Of a stretch of 64,000 bases of DNA, positions 10,501 to 17,834 are shown piece after piece (within the stretch, counting starts at the first letter, position 1; every line of letters starts with the position of its first letter). The translations under genes were made by a program, and so were the position numbers. This stretch comes from Corynebacterium cystitidis. GTDB lineage: Bacteria > Actinomycetota > Actinomycetes > Mycobacteriales > Mycobacteriaceae. Location: the NCBI RefSeq assembly GCF_900187295.1, contig NZ_LT906473.1:1798001-1862000 (forward strand), written 5' to 3'. The notes under the pieces are model-generated. The model searched no databases and was not told the origin of the DNA. It saw only the letters and a program-made list of their open reading frames with translations.

Positions 10501-10546
10501 GCGGAACCAGGCGGGCCTGCGGATGAGGAGGTAATTCGACAACCAT
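7505..10546 (-). CDS. adnA: AdnA, nuclease subunit with degenerate motor, of AdnAB
   Basis: 1013 residues, the AdnB paralogue and partner (Rv3202c). The motor is degenerate at both ATPase motifs: Walker A reads GEAGSGVSS (39-47, no Lys) and motif II reads VVDDAQH (235-241) rather than DE. The nuclease keeps GRID (D875) and VDLKTG (D889, K891). C767 together with C992, C995 and C1001 has the spacing of an AddB-type 4Fe-4S site around the nuclease. This suits published models in which AdnB is the driving motor. ATG at 10544-10546; the next upstream gene ends 3 bp before it. Confidence 0.92.
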   Translation of the reverse strand: MVVELPPHPQARLVPRELHVATRTWAVDVPERGVWRVTGEAGSGVSSFLIDTAMEAIRRTGDPDGVLVVAPSKESGARLRRELSERVAQSGFVANEPLVRSVHSLAFAIVRQRSEESIRLISGAEQDAVIRQLLEGNAEYGTGTWPEELRPALTFVGFARQLRDFLLRAVERRMTAEDLRALGKRHAMPIWSAAADFLVEYQRVMRLWGVASYSASELVSAVLEQPVESSWHTIVVDDAQHLDPTSGELLAQLIHQADLAVVGGDVDQSVFHFRGASPAFFSSLDATPIDLGASRRSPVREVVISDTAVTQHRVIADHVRRAHLDDGVAWSKIGVVVRSTGMLEPIHRILLQAGVPVALNPTDVVLSQQRIVAAMILGVRALYDELTASQWRDLLLGPVGGTDPVTLRRLLRGLRRFDPETRAEETLRSLLQPQRPLPDFGSMLTDRELDILERIRRVVQAGHAAVNAHGSVEDVLWAVWHATGLSDRLMAHALRGGAAGSQADRDLDAMMALFDAAGDFAERRPEAGIEAFITHISEQELPTGVRDRRTATADAVALLTAHGVVGREFSHVVVAGVQEGSWPSLGETGSLFGQEDLIDLLDKGIDPAVVVSHSADRLKEERRLFHVATTRATDFLLVTAVNAPDDEEAQEPSRFIEEFCRHFDIEPVAQQREETPAWAIDQPELTSAVRVLARPDLIAELRRAAIDDGASEVVRGQAIRQLARLTRAGIPGAAPLEWYTTTTVSTEEPLPAPAALSPSRIEGLLACPLKDVLGGMIQTTNTIHMVRGVLVHAYFEAIGNGADEQLARQATIDAYKELHKVPSWQRHSDLEQFDRLLDRTSQWLEGSRGAFELIGTELDVDVNVTDELRIRGRIDRLEKDSEGRAIIVDLKTGKYAPSMEQTRDNAQLFAYQLALSKAVVAEQSIRTARDDEAPIEVGGAVLVYPATAAAGVTTRDQVAKTPEELAAFTEVITPLLGELAGPAFTARTGPHCDQCLVRAVCPVQSEGKDITRG

Positions 10547-10549
10547 GAC

Positions 10550-11302
10550 TCAGATTGTCGCAGACCCCTCCGACATCAGGAGAGTCCGCACCCGCTCAAA
10601 ATTAGAACGCTCGTTCGATAGCCCCTCGCCGGCTAGCGCCTCCCGGTACCGCAAGGCACACTCAGTGAGCTGAGCCATATCAGGAATGTGCGCCCAGCGC
10701 TCCACAACCGCAGCATCAACAGCCCGGGCGATCAGGGCGTCGACAAGCACCAGCGCCGCAGTGTAGCCGTGAGGTCGCAGCTGGCCGGTGGGCACAATAT
10801 CAGTCAACGCCGGCGGCAACGTACCCGAATAAATGGTGCAGGCCAGAAAATCCGCATGGCATACCTGAACAGGGCCATCCCAGTCCGCATCACCCCACGC
10901 CACGGCATCGGCGCGCGCCCACCGGTCATCCCGGCCGGCTGGCGGGGCCTCGACAACAGCCATCGCATCGTCGAAACGCAACGCCGCAGCAATTGTTTCA
11001 TCAACACGGCGCGCGGTCTCCCCCTCAATAAAATCACTCGCCTTGTAGCCCCCGACGATAAAACGCCCATCGGTGGCCCGAGCTGGCCGTGAAACACGTA
11101 CTCCATTGATGGAGATCTTGTCGCGCACCTTCGCAGACCACACGGAGGTACTGGTAGCCGGAGCAAACACCGTCGTTCCGATCAGCACCCCATGATCCCA
11201 CGCCGGGCCAAGCGCTTGAGGCCGATCCGATTCGGCCTGAAACGCTGACAACACGTGCTCAGGAACCAGGGCCGACACACCGCCATCGTGTGGCTTTGAC
11301 AC
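10550..11302 (-). CDS. TIGR02569 family protein (function unknown)
   Basis: 250 residues, beginning with GTG at 11300-11302 behind a strong AGGAGG. I recognise it as the actinobacterial TIGR02569 family (Rv3205c type) from the central region with VCHADFLACTIY and DIVPTGQLRPHGY and from its place next to adnA. No membrane segment or signal peptide is visible. Some members are compared with aminoglycoside-phosphotransferase-like folds; H-x-D within VCHADF would fit a catalytic loop, but this is inference. It ends 3 bp before the adnA start and so is probably cotranscribed. Confidence 0.8.
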   Translation of the reverse strand: MSKPHDGGVSALVPEHVLSAFQAESDRPQALGPAWDHGVLIGTTVFAPATSTSVWSAKVRDKISINGVRVSRPARATDGRFIVGGYKASDFIEGETARRVDETIAAALRFDDAMAVVEAPPAGRDDRWARADAVAWGDADWDGPVQVCHADFLACTIYSGTLPPALTDIVPTGQLRPHGYTAALVLVDALIARAVDAAVVERWAHIPDMAQLTECALRYREALAGEGLSNERSNFERVRTLLMSEGSATI

Positions 11303-11335
11303 AGTAAACCTCCTAGATTCACAGCTCGTGGCAGA

Positions 11336-12319
11336 CTACAAAACCCCGGGGCGCGGAAATGGCCACGGGTTGGCACGGCACGTATCCGAGTTGTCGGGGT
11401 ACACCTCAGTCGGATCAATGGCATAAAGCTCTCCGTTATTTAAGCTCAATGTCTGCTGCATCATAATGGGCGCAAGAGCACCATCACGACCACACGGTTC
11501 ATGCAAGGCATACCCCAGGCCATGACCTACTTCATGATTGACCAAGTACTGGCGGTACGCCCCCACATCACCCTGAAACGGAGTAGCGCCACGCACCCAG
11601 CGAGCCTCATTGACAACCACCGTATTTCCACCGCCAACAGTGGTTCGGCAGCTTGTCTCCATCTCAAGATCCGCGCCACACATTTGAGCAGTCGTGCCCA
11701 CACTTGTCAGTTGGATATGCATATCCGGATCATCCTCAGGGCCGACATGTTCAAAGCGGTAACGGGGATCATTCGTCCATCCACGCGGGTCAGACAACGT
11801 CGCGTCGACAAGTGCGGCAAACGCATCATCACCACCATAAGCAGCAGTATCCACCCCATTTTCCACCTCGACCACAAATCTCATCGTGATTTCAGTGCCC
11901 TCCCCCGCCGTCATTCCTGGCTGACCGACAACACGATAGGTACCCTCACCCTTCTCGGTATAGGGGCCACCAGGGGGAAGATCAGTAAGTTCGAGGTCCA
12001 CCAGCGGACTCTTCGCTGGGTCTGGACCCTGCTTCATCTCAGGCTTTTCATCAACCTGGTGCATCTGTGTCGTCTCTACGGACGCCCCGCTCGACTGCAA
12101 ACTTGGCTCAGTAGGGCTGCGAGCAATGTCGATGACCACAAAAACAGTGATTACAGCTAACACAGGGATGGCGTAGGCGCGCCATCCCCATTCACTGGCG
12201 AAACGGACAAAGAAAGAATCGCCCTTCCCACTTCGCCGTGCTGGCTGCTTCACCGGATCCACCGAAACTCTTGAATCTGCGCGAACTCTTGAATCTGCGC
12301 GATCTACATGGTCGGACAT
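11336..12319 (-). CDS. Membrane-anchored DUF3152 metalloprotease-like protein
   Basis: 327 residues: a charged cytoplasmic N-terminus, one membrane segment (about 53-68, IPVLAVITVFVVI), then an extracytoplasmic domain. The domain carries HEVGHGLGYALH (262-273), a zincin HExxH with a further His eleven residues after the first (one more than the strict metzincin spacing), and a GALAPIMMQ turn shortly after, resembling a Met-turn. This matches DUF3152 (Rv3207c type). The N-terminus contains ADSRVRADSRV, encoded by an exact 2 x 18 bp duplication at 12266-12301. ATG at 12317-12319. A protease role is inferred from the motif only. Confidence 0.82.
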   Translation of the reverse strand: MSDHVDRADSRVRADSRVSVDPVKQPARRSGKGDSFFVRFASEWGWRAYAIPVLAVITVFVVIDIARSPTEPSLQSSGASVETTQMHQVDEKPEMKQGPDPAKSPLVDLELTDLPPGGPYTEKGEGTYRVVGQPGMTAGEGTEITMRFVVEVENGVDTAAYGGDDAFAALVDATLSDPRGWTNDPRYRFEHVGPEDDPDMHIQLTSVGTTAQMCGADLEMETSCRTTVGGGNTVVVNEARWVRGATPFQGDVGAYRQYLVNHEVGHGLGYALHEPCGRDGALAPIMMQQTLSLNNGELYAIDPTEVYPDNSDTCRANPWPFPRPGVL

Positions 12320-12340
12320 AATGGGTCTTAACTTAGCGCA

Positions 12341-12565
12341 TTACCCGGCAAAGCCCACTGTGTGTGAAGCGCTCTGGCCAACCTCGACGTAGGAAATGCG
12401 GTCAGTGCGAATGACAAACTTGCGCCCCTTCGAGTCCTCCAGGGTGACCGTCGGCTGATTCGATTCGATGGCGTGGGCGATCTGGCCAACTACATCGTCT
12501 TGCTCCGACTTACTGGAAACAACAAGTTCGCGTGGGCTTTCTGCAAGTCCAATTTTGATATCCAT
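12341..12565 (-). CDS. DUF3107 small conserved protein (TB9.4 type)
   Basis: 74 residues starting MDIKIGLAESPRELVV, the usual opening and length of the actinobacterial DUF3107 family (Rv3208A/TB9.4). It is acidic and soluble, with a predicted alpha/beta pattern and no cysteine. The frame can be read further upstream to 12658, but that extension is cysteine-rich and unlike the family, so I use the ATG at 12563-12565. The nearest AAAGGA lies about 17 nt upstream, which is loose. It stands head-to-head with rhlE (148 bp), a probable divergent promoter region. Confidence 0.85.
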   Translation of the reverse strand: MDIKIGLAESPRELVVSSKSEQDDVVGQIAHAIESNQPTVTLEDSKGRKFVIRTDRISYVEVGQSASHTVGFAG

Positions 12566-12713
12566 AATGTGAAAATTCACTGTCCTTTTCTTTGTGCATT
12601 CAACCGTAAAACAATCTCCAAGCGAGCAGAACCACTCGCCCCAAAAATATGCGTTCACTCCGCGCCATGCACGGTAGTGATTCCATTGTAATCAGGTCCG
12701 CTAGACTGAGGGC

Positions 12714-14129
12714 GTGTCCTCCGATGTTGTGAACCAGAATTCCACCACCCCGTCGTTCGCTGAGCTCGGCGTGGCAGCCGAGATCACTGATGCGTTGGCC
12801 GCCCACGGCATTACGCATACCTTTTCCATCCAGGAACTGACCCTCCCGCTTGCCCTTGATGGGACAGATCTAATTGGCCAAGCACGCACCGGCATGGGCA
12901 AGACGCTAGCGTTCGGTGTTCCCCTGCTCGACCGTGTTTTTGACGATGCGGACATTGAGGAGTTGGACGGCACCCCTCGTGCTCTGATTGTGGTGCCCAC
13001 CCGCGAACTGGCAGTGCAGGTTGGCGATGATCTAGACAAGGCGGCGACACACCTTCCCGTCAGCGTCTACACCATCTACGGTGGTCGCCCCTACGAGGAA
13101 CAAATCTCCGCCTTAGCTAACGGAGTTGACGTGGTTGTGGGCACCCCAGGGCGCCTGCTTGATCTCTACGAGCGTGGCAATCTCACCCTCGAAAAGGTGG
13201 CCGTCCTCGTCCTCGATGAGGCCGACGAAATGCTGGATCTTGGATTCCTCCCCGATATTGAAAAGATTCTCGCCGCGCTCACCCACCAGCACCAAACGAT
13301 GCTATTCTCCGCGACCATGCCTGGACCGATTCTCACGCTGGCGCGGACCTTCATGCACAAACCCGTACACATCCGCGCCGAAGCCGCCAGCGCAGGGGCC
13401 ACGCACTCCACAACGAAGCAAGTGGTTTTCCAGTCGCACAGGATGGATAAGGGCGAAGTGACAGCGAAGATCTTGCAGGCCGAAGGCCGCGGGCGCACCA
13501 TCATCTTCACACGCACTAAGCGCTCCGCTGCCGATGTCGCAGATGACTTAGCTCAGCGCGGCTTCTCCGTCGGCTCTGTCCACGGCGACTTGGGCCAAGA
13601 GGCGCGAGAGCGTTCCCTCAACGCCTTCCGCGACGGTTCGATAGAAATCCTGGTTGCCACCGATGTTGCTGCGCGCGGCATTGACGTCGATGACGTAACC
13701 CACGTGATCAACTACCAAACCCCAGATGATCCGATGACATATGTTCACCGCATTGGGCGCACCGGTCGCGCCGGCAATTCCGGCACCGCGGTGACACTGG
13801 TTGGTTATGACGAGATGCATAAGTGGAGCGCCATTAATGCTGATCTCGGGCTTGAACAGCCGACTCCCCCTGAGTGGTTCAGCAACTCCCCCGAACTCTA
13901 TGAAGCTTTGGACATCCCCGAGAATGCGTCGTCACGCGTCGGTGATCCAAAGAAAGTGCTTGGCGTACCGTCTGCGCGTACCCGTCGGGGCTCGAACGAC
14001 AGGTCACGCGGAGACTCACGCGGCGGAGTACGCAGAGGTTCGCGAGCAGGTTCGCGAGCAGGTTCGCGGGCTGGTTCGCGCGGCCGCTCAGCTGCACGTT
14101 CGACGCGAAACTCGCGGGGTCGCCGCTAA
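12714..14129 (+). CDS. rhlE: DEAD-box RNA helicase RhlE-like
   Basis: 471 residues. All DEAD-box motifs are present in order: ARTGMGKT (I), PTRELA (Ia), TPGRLLD (Ib), VLDEADEMLD (II), SATMPG (III), IIFTRTK (IV), ATDVAARGID (V), HRIGRTGRAG (VI). A basic Arg/Gly/Ser tail of about 50 residues follows, partly encoded by a 4 x 12 bp tandem repeat at 14037-14084 (AGSR units), suited to nonspecific RNA binding. It is the Rv3211 counterpart. The start is GTG at 12714. The stop is immediately followed by the ATG of the next gene, implying translational coupling. Confidence 0.93.
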   Translation: MSSDVVNQNSTTPSFAELGVAAEITDALAAHGITHTFSIQELTLPLALDGTDLIGQARTGMGKTLAFGVPLLDRVFDDADIEELDGTPRALIVVPTRELAVQVGDDLDKAATHLPVSVYTIYGGRPYEEQISALANGVDVVVGTPGRLLDLYERGNLTLEKVAVLVLDEADEMLDLGFLPDIEKILAALTHQHQTMLFSATMPGPILTLARTFMHKPVHIRAEAASAGATHSTTKQVVFQSHRMDKGEVTAKILQAEGRGRTIIFTRTKRSAADVADDLAQRGFSVGSVHGDLGQEARERSLNAFRDGSIEILVATDVAARGIDVDDVTHVINYQTPDDPMTYVHRIGRTGRAGNSGTAVTLVGYDEMHKWSAINADLGLEQPTPPEWFSNSPELYEALDIPENASSRVGDPKKVLGVPSARTRRGSNDRSRGDSRGGVRRGSRAGSRAGSRAGSRGRSAARSTRNSRGRR

Positions 14130-15332
14130 ATGGCACCACCGCTCCAACGCTCCCGAGGCGATCTCATTGCCACCGGGGTGATCTCCCTGATCACTGTTGT
14201 TGCAGTGACCATCGCGTTGTTCAGCGCACCGATCCGCTCCTCTGAACTGACACCTGCGGCCGAGGAATTCGTTGCTGAATCGCACCTTACCGAGATCCCT
14301 TCGGCGTTCACCGAGATCGCGCGTGCCGACGATCACTCCCCCTCGCTCACACCAGTGACCTCGGAAGGCATCACAATAGCAGCTGGTGAGCACCGCATCA
14401 CTGGATACGCTCCCGATGGATCCGAATTATGGGCCTACGAACGTGTTGCAGACCTATGTGCCCTGGCAGCTGCGTGGGGCAAGGCGGTAGCCACATACCG
14501 CACCAACCTGGGCTGTGGTGACGTGGTGGCGATTGACTCCACCTCCGGAGAATATGCAGGTACCAGGTCTGCTCCTGCACCCGATGAGGTAGTAAGCATC
14601 TCGTCGAATGATCGAGTTGGCACAGTAGGTGCTCCGCGTGTGGAATTGTGGCGCAACGATCTGGTGCGCACGGTAGAGTACGGAACGGTAGAGGCCCCGC
14701 AGGAAGCCGATATGCAACCCAACCCAAACTGCACCATTACCTCGGCGCTAACGCGTACCTCGTTGCTCGCCGTGACAGAAATCTGTGGGGAAGAGACTTG
14801 GCTGCGGCTGCAGGACACCACCCCGGAGGACTCCCGCGAACCCGAGATTATGGCAAACACACAGGTCTCGCCAGTATCCATTTTGGTGAGCATCGGACAA
14901 ACTGCGGCCGCAGTATATGATCCGACGACGTCCGAGGTCATTGGTATCGATAGTGACGGGGTGGAAGTCTCGCGCTCCAACGTCCAACCGATGGAGCAGG
15001 TTCCTGCACCCTACAAGCCAGTGGTGGCAGATCTACCTCACCACATGTCGTACTTCGATGGATCTCGGCTCATGTTGCTCGACCCGGACACGCTGGCTGT
15101 CACCACCATCTACGAGGGGGCCTTAGGTACTGGCGTTGCAATAGCCAATCGCCTGCTCTACCCCATCGAGGATGGAATCGCGGTTGCGAATTGGAACACG
15201 CAAGAAATTGAAAAGACGATCCCCGTCGACCGTGGTGGCCATATAGGAAACGTTGCACTCGCTGTGGCGGGCGAATCACTCGTCGAAAAGCGAGGGTCCC
15301 AACTAGTCTTCCTTAGCGCCCGTAACGCGTAG
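14130..15332 (+). CDS. Membrane-anchored, beta-propeller-like conserved protein (Rv3212 type)
   Basis: 400 residues. One N-terminal membrane segment (about 13-32, TGVISLITVVAVTIAL) is followed by an extracytoplasmic region rich in beta-strand patterns such as GYAPDGSELWAYE, DVVAIDSTSGE and EVIGIDSDG, which look like PQQ/WD-type propeller blades. By position after rhlE it corresponds to Rv3212. The ATG abuts the rhlE TAA with no gap. The 3' end overlaps the convergent gene by 20 bp. No catalytic residues are recognisable; a role in envelope assembly is inferred only. Confidence 0.75.
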   Translation: MAPPLQRSRGDLIATGVISLITVVAVTIALFSAPIRSSELTPAAEEFVAESHLTEIPSAFTEIARADDHSPSLTPVTSEGITIAAGEHRITGYAPDGSELWAYERVADLCALAAAWGKAVATYRTNLGCGDVVAIDSTSGEYAGTRSAPAPDEVVSISSNDRVGTVGAPRVELWRNDLVRTVEYGTVEAPQEADMQPNPNCTITSALTRTSLLAVTEICGEETWLRLQDTTPEDSREPEIMANTQVSPVSILVSIGQTAAAVYDPTTSEVIGIDSDGVEVSRSNVQPMEQVPAPYKPVVADLPHHMSYFDGSRLMLLDPDTLAVTTIYEGALGTGVAIANRLLYPIEDGIAVANWNTQEIEKTIPVDRGGHIGNVALAVAGESLVEKRGSQLVFLSARNA

Positions 15333-15759
15333 CCACCCACGCCGTCGCCTGCGGGTGAAAAGCGCCCACCAGAATTAGCACGACGGACAGCGCAGTCACT
15401 ATTCCAAGCACTATTGCTCCGCCCTGGAACATGAAAAAGGCGATGGCAATGAGTAGCAGCTGCATGTACACCATCGGGCCACGGCCCCATGTGGCGCCTC
15501 TCAGCAGCGCGATCGCACCTGCCAAAACAATCCCGAACACGATCCAGATGAAGACTGCGGTACCGATACCGATGTATTGAGCGTTCACACTGTCCGATAC
15601 CACAGACGGGTCGTTCTTCCCCACCAAGTCGCGCACGGCCAGTACTGCACCGAACACGATCGCAACAGTTGCCTGCACGATCGCCACTAACGCAGAAAAA
15701 CGCAGCGGCGCAGGCGGGCGGGAATCTTCGGGATCATGGATCTCTTCAATGTTCGTCAC
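15313..15759 (-). CDS. Four-helix integral membrane protein, unknown function
   Basis: 148 residues with four hydrophobic segments at roughly 21-43, 63-85, 97-112 and 114-132 and a short cytoplasmic acidic N-terminus. No catalytic motif is visible. It converges with the preceding gene and their coding ends overlap by 20 bp. Homologues in this position are common in corynebacteria as far as I recall, but I cannot attach a function. Confidence 0.75.
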   Translation of the reverse strand: MTNIEEIHDPEDSRPPAPLRFSALVAIVQATVAIVFGAVLAVRDLVGKNDPSVVSDSVNAQYIGIGTAVFIWIVFGIVLAGAIALLRGATWGRGPMVYMQLLLIAIAFFMFQGGAIVLGIVTALSVVLILVGAFHPQATAWVATRYGR

Positions 15760-16309
15760 GAGTCCCCAGTCTAGCCTGCCCCTTAGTTCTCACATGAAGA
15801 CGCAGTACATGACGCCACGGCAACACACCGGTTAATCCATCGTCAGCATTATCACACAGCCGGTTACGCACCAATTCCCCACCCGTACAGATAGTGGGAG
15901 AGCTCTAGGAAATTTGACCTTTTTGCAAAAGTACTCTTCAAGCACTTAACGACGATCTTGCCTGCTCACGCCACCAGAGGGAAATCGGAAGATGGTTTTT
16001 ACCACCCAAGTAATTAGAATTCCAGACCGGAAATATTGTGATCTTGGCAACAAATCGGACGTTACCCCTAGCGGGAAACTTGATTACATGTCATGATTCT
16101 CGGGTAGCAAAAACAACCGGCTGATGAATCGGCCATTAACTTCAAGCCACCACGGAGTTAACACTAGGTAAAGATGATGGGCCTCGGAACCACCGCAGGA
16201 CTGCCGTCCCACCACCTAGCACAACAACACTGTGCAACAGTTTCCCACGGGAGGCTGCTAGTGGTGTACACACAACCGCTGTTCAATAACTTTTAAGGAG
16301 CATATCACC
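15760..16309. other. 550-bp non-coding stretch upstream of whiB1
   Basis: No convincing reading frame on either strand. It is more AT-rich than the surrounding genes and must carry the promoter of the leftward membrane gene and the promoter and a long leader for whiB1. A TGTGATCTTGGCAACA stretch near 16037 keeps one half of a CRP/GlxR-type site only. A copy of the recurring word (ACTTAACGACGA, one mismatch) lies at 15944-15955. I could not place a -35/-10 pair with confidence. Confidence 0.5.
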
Positions 16310-16570
16310 ATGGATTGGCGCCACGAAGCTATCTGCCGAGACGAAGACCCAGAACTATTCTTCCCTGTCGGAAATTCCGGCCCTGCACTGTCCCAAATCG
16401 CACAGGCCAAGCTGGTCTGCAACCGCTGCCCAGTCACCTCCATGTGCCTGAAGTGGGCACTCGAAACCGGCCAGGACGCCGGTGTGTGGGGTGGCTTGTC
16501 TGAAGAAGAGCGTCGCGCTCTGAAACGTCGCAACAAGGCACGTGGCCGTCGCGCACGCGTCACCGCTTAA
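16310..16570 (+). CDS. whcE: WhiB-family Fe-S regulator, WhiB1/WhcE type
   Basis: 86 residues. Four cysteines (C9, C37, C40, C46, the last three as CxxC-x5-C) bind the 4Fe-4S cluster; GVWGG is the WhiB turn, and a basic tail (RRNKARGRRAR) contacts DNA. The family binds the primary sigma factor and responds to oxidants or NO. The neighbouring sigH/anti-sigma pair, bL37 and synteny with Rv3219 point to WhiB1, called WhcE in C. glutamicum, where it supports oxidative and heat stress survival. The ATG is preceded by AAGGAG at good spacing. Confidence 0.93.
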   Translation: MDWRHEAICRDEDPELFFPVGNSGPALSQIAQAKLVCNRCPVTSMCLKWALETGQDAGVWGGLSEEERRALKRRNKARGRRARVTA

Positions 16571-16639
16571 GCACCAGCAACGATACTGAGCACAGGTAAC
16601 CAGACCCGAATTTCCCACCGGCGAGACCGAACACTAAAG

Positions 16640-16665
16640 TCAGTGGGTAAGTAACTAACCACTGA
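16640..16665 (+). promoter_or_regulatory. Hairpin just upstream of the bL37 ribosome-binding site
   Basis: TCAGTGG at 16640-16646 pairs with CCACTGA at 16659-16665 around a 12-nt loop. It sits in the 118-bp gap between whiB1 and bL37 and ends about 10 nt before the AAAGGAGG used by bL37. No T-run follows, so it is a weak terminator at best; attenuation or an operator-like role is equally possible. Confidence 0.4.
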
Positions 16666-16688
16666 CAATAGATAAAGGAGGCCCGCAC

Positions 16689-16763
16689 ATGTCAAAGCGT
16701 GGTCGGAAGCGTAAGGATCGCCGCAAGAAGAGTGCAAACCGCGGCAAGCGCCCAAACTCATAA
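16689..16763 (+). CDS. bL37: 50S ribosomal protein bL37 (24 residues)
   Basis: A 24-residue, strongly basic peptide (MSKRGRKRKDRR... ending in NRGKRPNS) starting with ATG behind AAAGGAGG. Sequence, length and position beside whiB1 match bL37, the small 50S protein first seen in mycobacterial ribosome structures (typical form MAKRGRKKRDRK...GKRPN). It falls below usual ORF length cut-offs and is easily missed. A terminator-like hairpin follows. The strong ribosome site fits high expression. Confidence 0.9.
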   Translation: MSKRGRKRKDRRKKSANRGKRPNS

Positions 16764-16781
16764 GAACAGCATCACAAACAA

Positions 16782-16824
16782 AACAGCACCCCACCTAGCC
16801 CCGGCAAGGAGGGGTGCTGCTGTT
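16782..16824 (+). terminator. Terminator-like hairpin after bL37
   Basis: AGCACCCC (16785-16792) pairs with GGGGTGCT (16811-16818) over an 18-nt loop, with partial outward extension through AAC and GTT. Only a short T-rich tail follows. It sits 20 bp after the bL37 stop and before the convergent anti-sigma gene, so it may act in both directions. Confidence 0.6.
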
Positions 16825-16877
16825 CGTCGAGACGCCCCGCGTCGAGAGAAAAACCGAGAGCAAAAAGCACCCGACTC

Positions 16878-17156
16878 CTACTGAAACCGCATCTCCGTGT
16901 ACGTCACAGAGATCCGCGCAATGATGCGGCTGCGCAACGTCTCCGGTGCTGGCTCACACCCAGAGCATCTACGCACCAATTCCCGCACAGCACGCTCTGA
17001 CTTCAACTGCTCGAAACACTCCGGGCAGCGAGAGATCAACCGTTTAATTTCCTCGGCGCGCGCGTCGGTGGTGTCCGCGTCGAGAAGCTCACACAGCAGG
17101 GATTGCGCCTCCCCGCAGCCCATGCAGCATTCTTCGTTGTGCTCCTGCGTGCTCAT
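16878..17156 (-). CDS. rshA: Anti-sigma factor RshA-like, cognate to SigH
   Basis: 92 residues, starting directly after the sigH stop (TAG then ATG, no gap). Cysteine-rich: C10, C11, C14, C22, C44, C47, C64, C67. Zinc-dependent anti-sigma factors carry HxxxCxxC; here the pair C44-P-E-C47 is present but the His position is Leu40, so the classical ligand set is altered. The conserved tail VRRCSGCEPAPETLR, as I recall it from corynebacterial RshA, is kept. It would bind SigH in the cytoplasm and release it on disulfide stress. The function assignment rests mainly on the sigH coupling. Confidence 0.85.
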   Translation of the reverse strand: MSTQEHNEECCMGCGEAQSLLCELLDADTTDARAEEIKRLISRCPECFEQLKSERAVRELVRRCSGCEPAPETLRSRIIARISVTYTEMRFQ

Positions 17157-17771
17157 CTACTCGGTTCCTTCCTGCTGTCCATCCTGCATGTCGGGATGGC
17201 CCAACCCGATGCCTTTTTCGGCTGCCACATCCTTCAACAAACCACGCAACTGTTTTCTTCCCCGGTGCAGCCGGCTCATCACCGTACCCACCGGAATATT
17301 CATGATCTCGGCGATCTCCTTATACGCAAACCCCTCCACATCAGCCAGGTAAACCACCATGCGATAATCGTCGGACAACGAGTTCAGCGCATCAGTAATC
17401 TGCGAATTCGGCATATTCTGCAGCGCCTCAACCTCAGCAGACTGCAACCCAGTCGAATCATGCGAACTAGTGGTGTACAACTGCCGATCCGTCATCTCAT
17501 CCGCCGAGGTCTCCAACGGGCGGCGCTTCATCTTCCGGTACGAATTAATATACGTATTCGTCATAATGCGGTACATCCACGCCTTGAGGTTGGTACCCGG
17601 CTTGAAACTTTCGAACGCGTTAAACGCCTTCAGATACGTCTCCTGCACCAAGTCTTCAGCGTCCTGCGGGTTCCGAGTCATGCGCAGCGCACCGCCATAC
17701 AACTGGTCAAGAAGCGGCATGGCCTCATCAGTGAAGCGTTCAGAAAGATCGGTCTGCGACATATCGGCCAT
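17157..17771 (-). CDS. sigH: ECF RNA polymerase sigma factor SigH
   Basis: 204 residues. Region 2 includes [18 protein letters not shown] and [17 protein letters not shown]; region 4 includes [26 protein letters not shown]. The long sequence around FESFKPGTN and the overall match fit the SigH/SigR group controlling thiol-oxidative and heat stress genes. It is cotranscribed with the anti-sigma gene, which starts at its stop codon. ATG at 17769-17771. The upstream gap to the SRAP gene is 63 bp. Confidence 0.93.
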   Translation of the reverse strand: MADMSQTDLSERFTDEAMPLLDQLYGGALRMTRNPQDAEDLVQETYLKAFNAFESFKPGTNLKAWMYRIMTNTYINSYRKMKRRPLETSADEMTDRQLYTTSSHDSTGLQSAEVEALQNMPNSQITDALNSLSDDYRMVVYLADVEGFAYKEIAEIMNIPVGTVMSRLHRGRKQLRGLLKDVAAEKGIGLGHPDMQDGQQEGTE

Positions 17772-17834
17772 TGTAGGCTACGCGTGTCAGAACAGTTCAA
17801 CACCCGCTTTCCGCGCGCTTCACGACGACCAACT

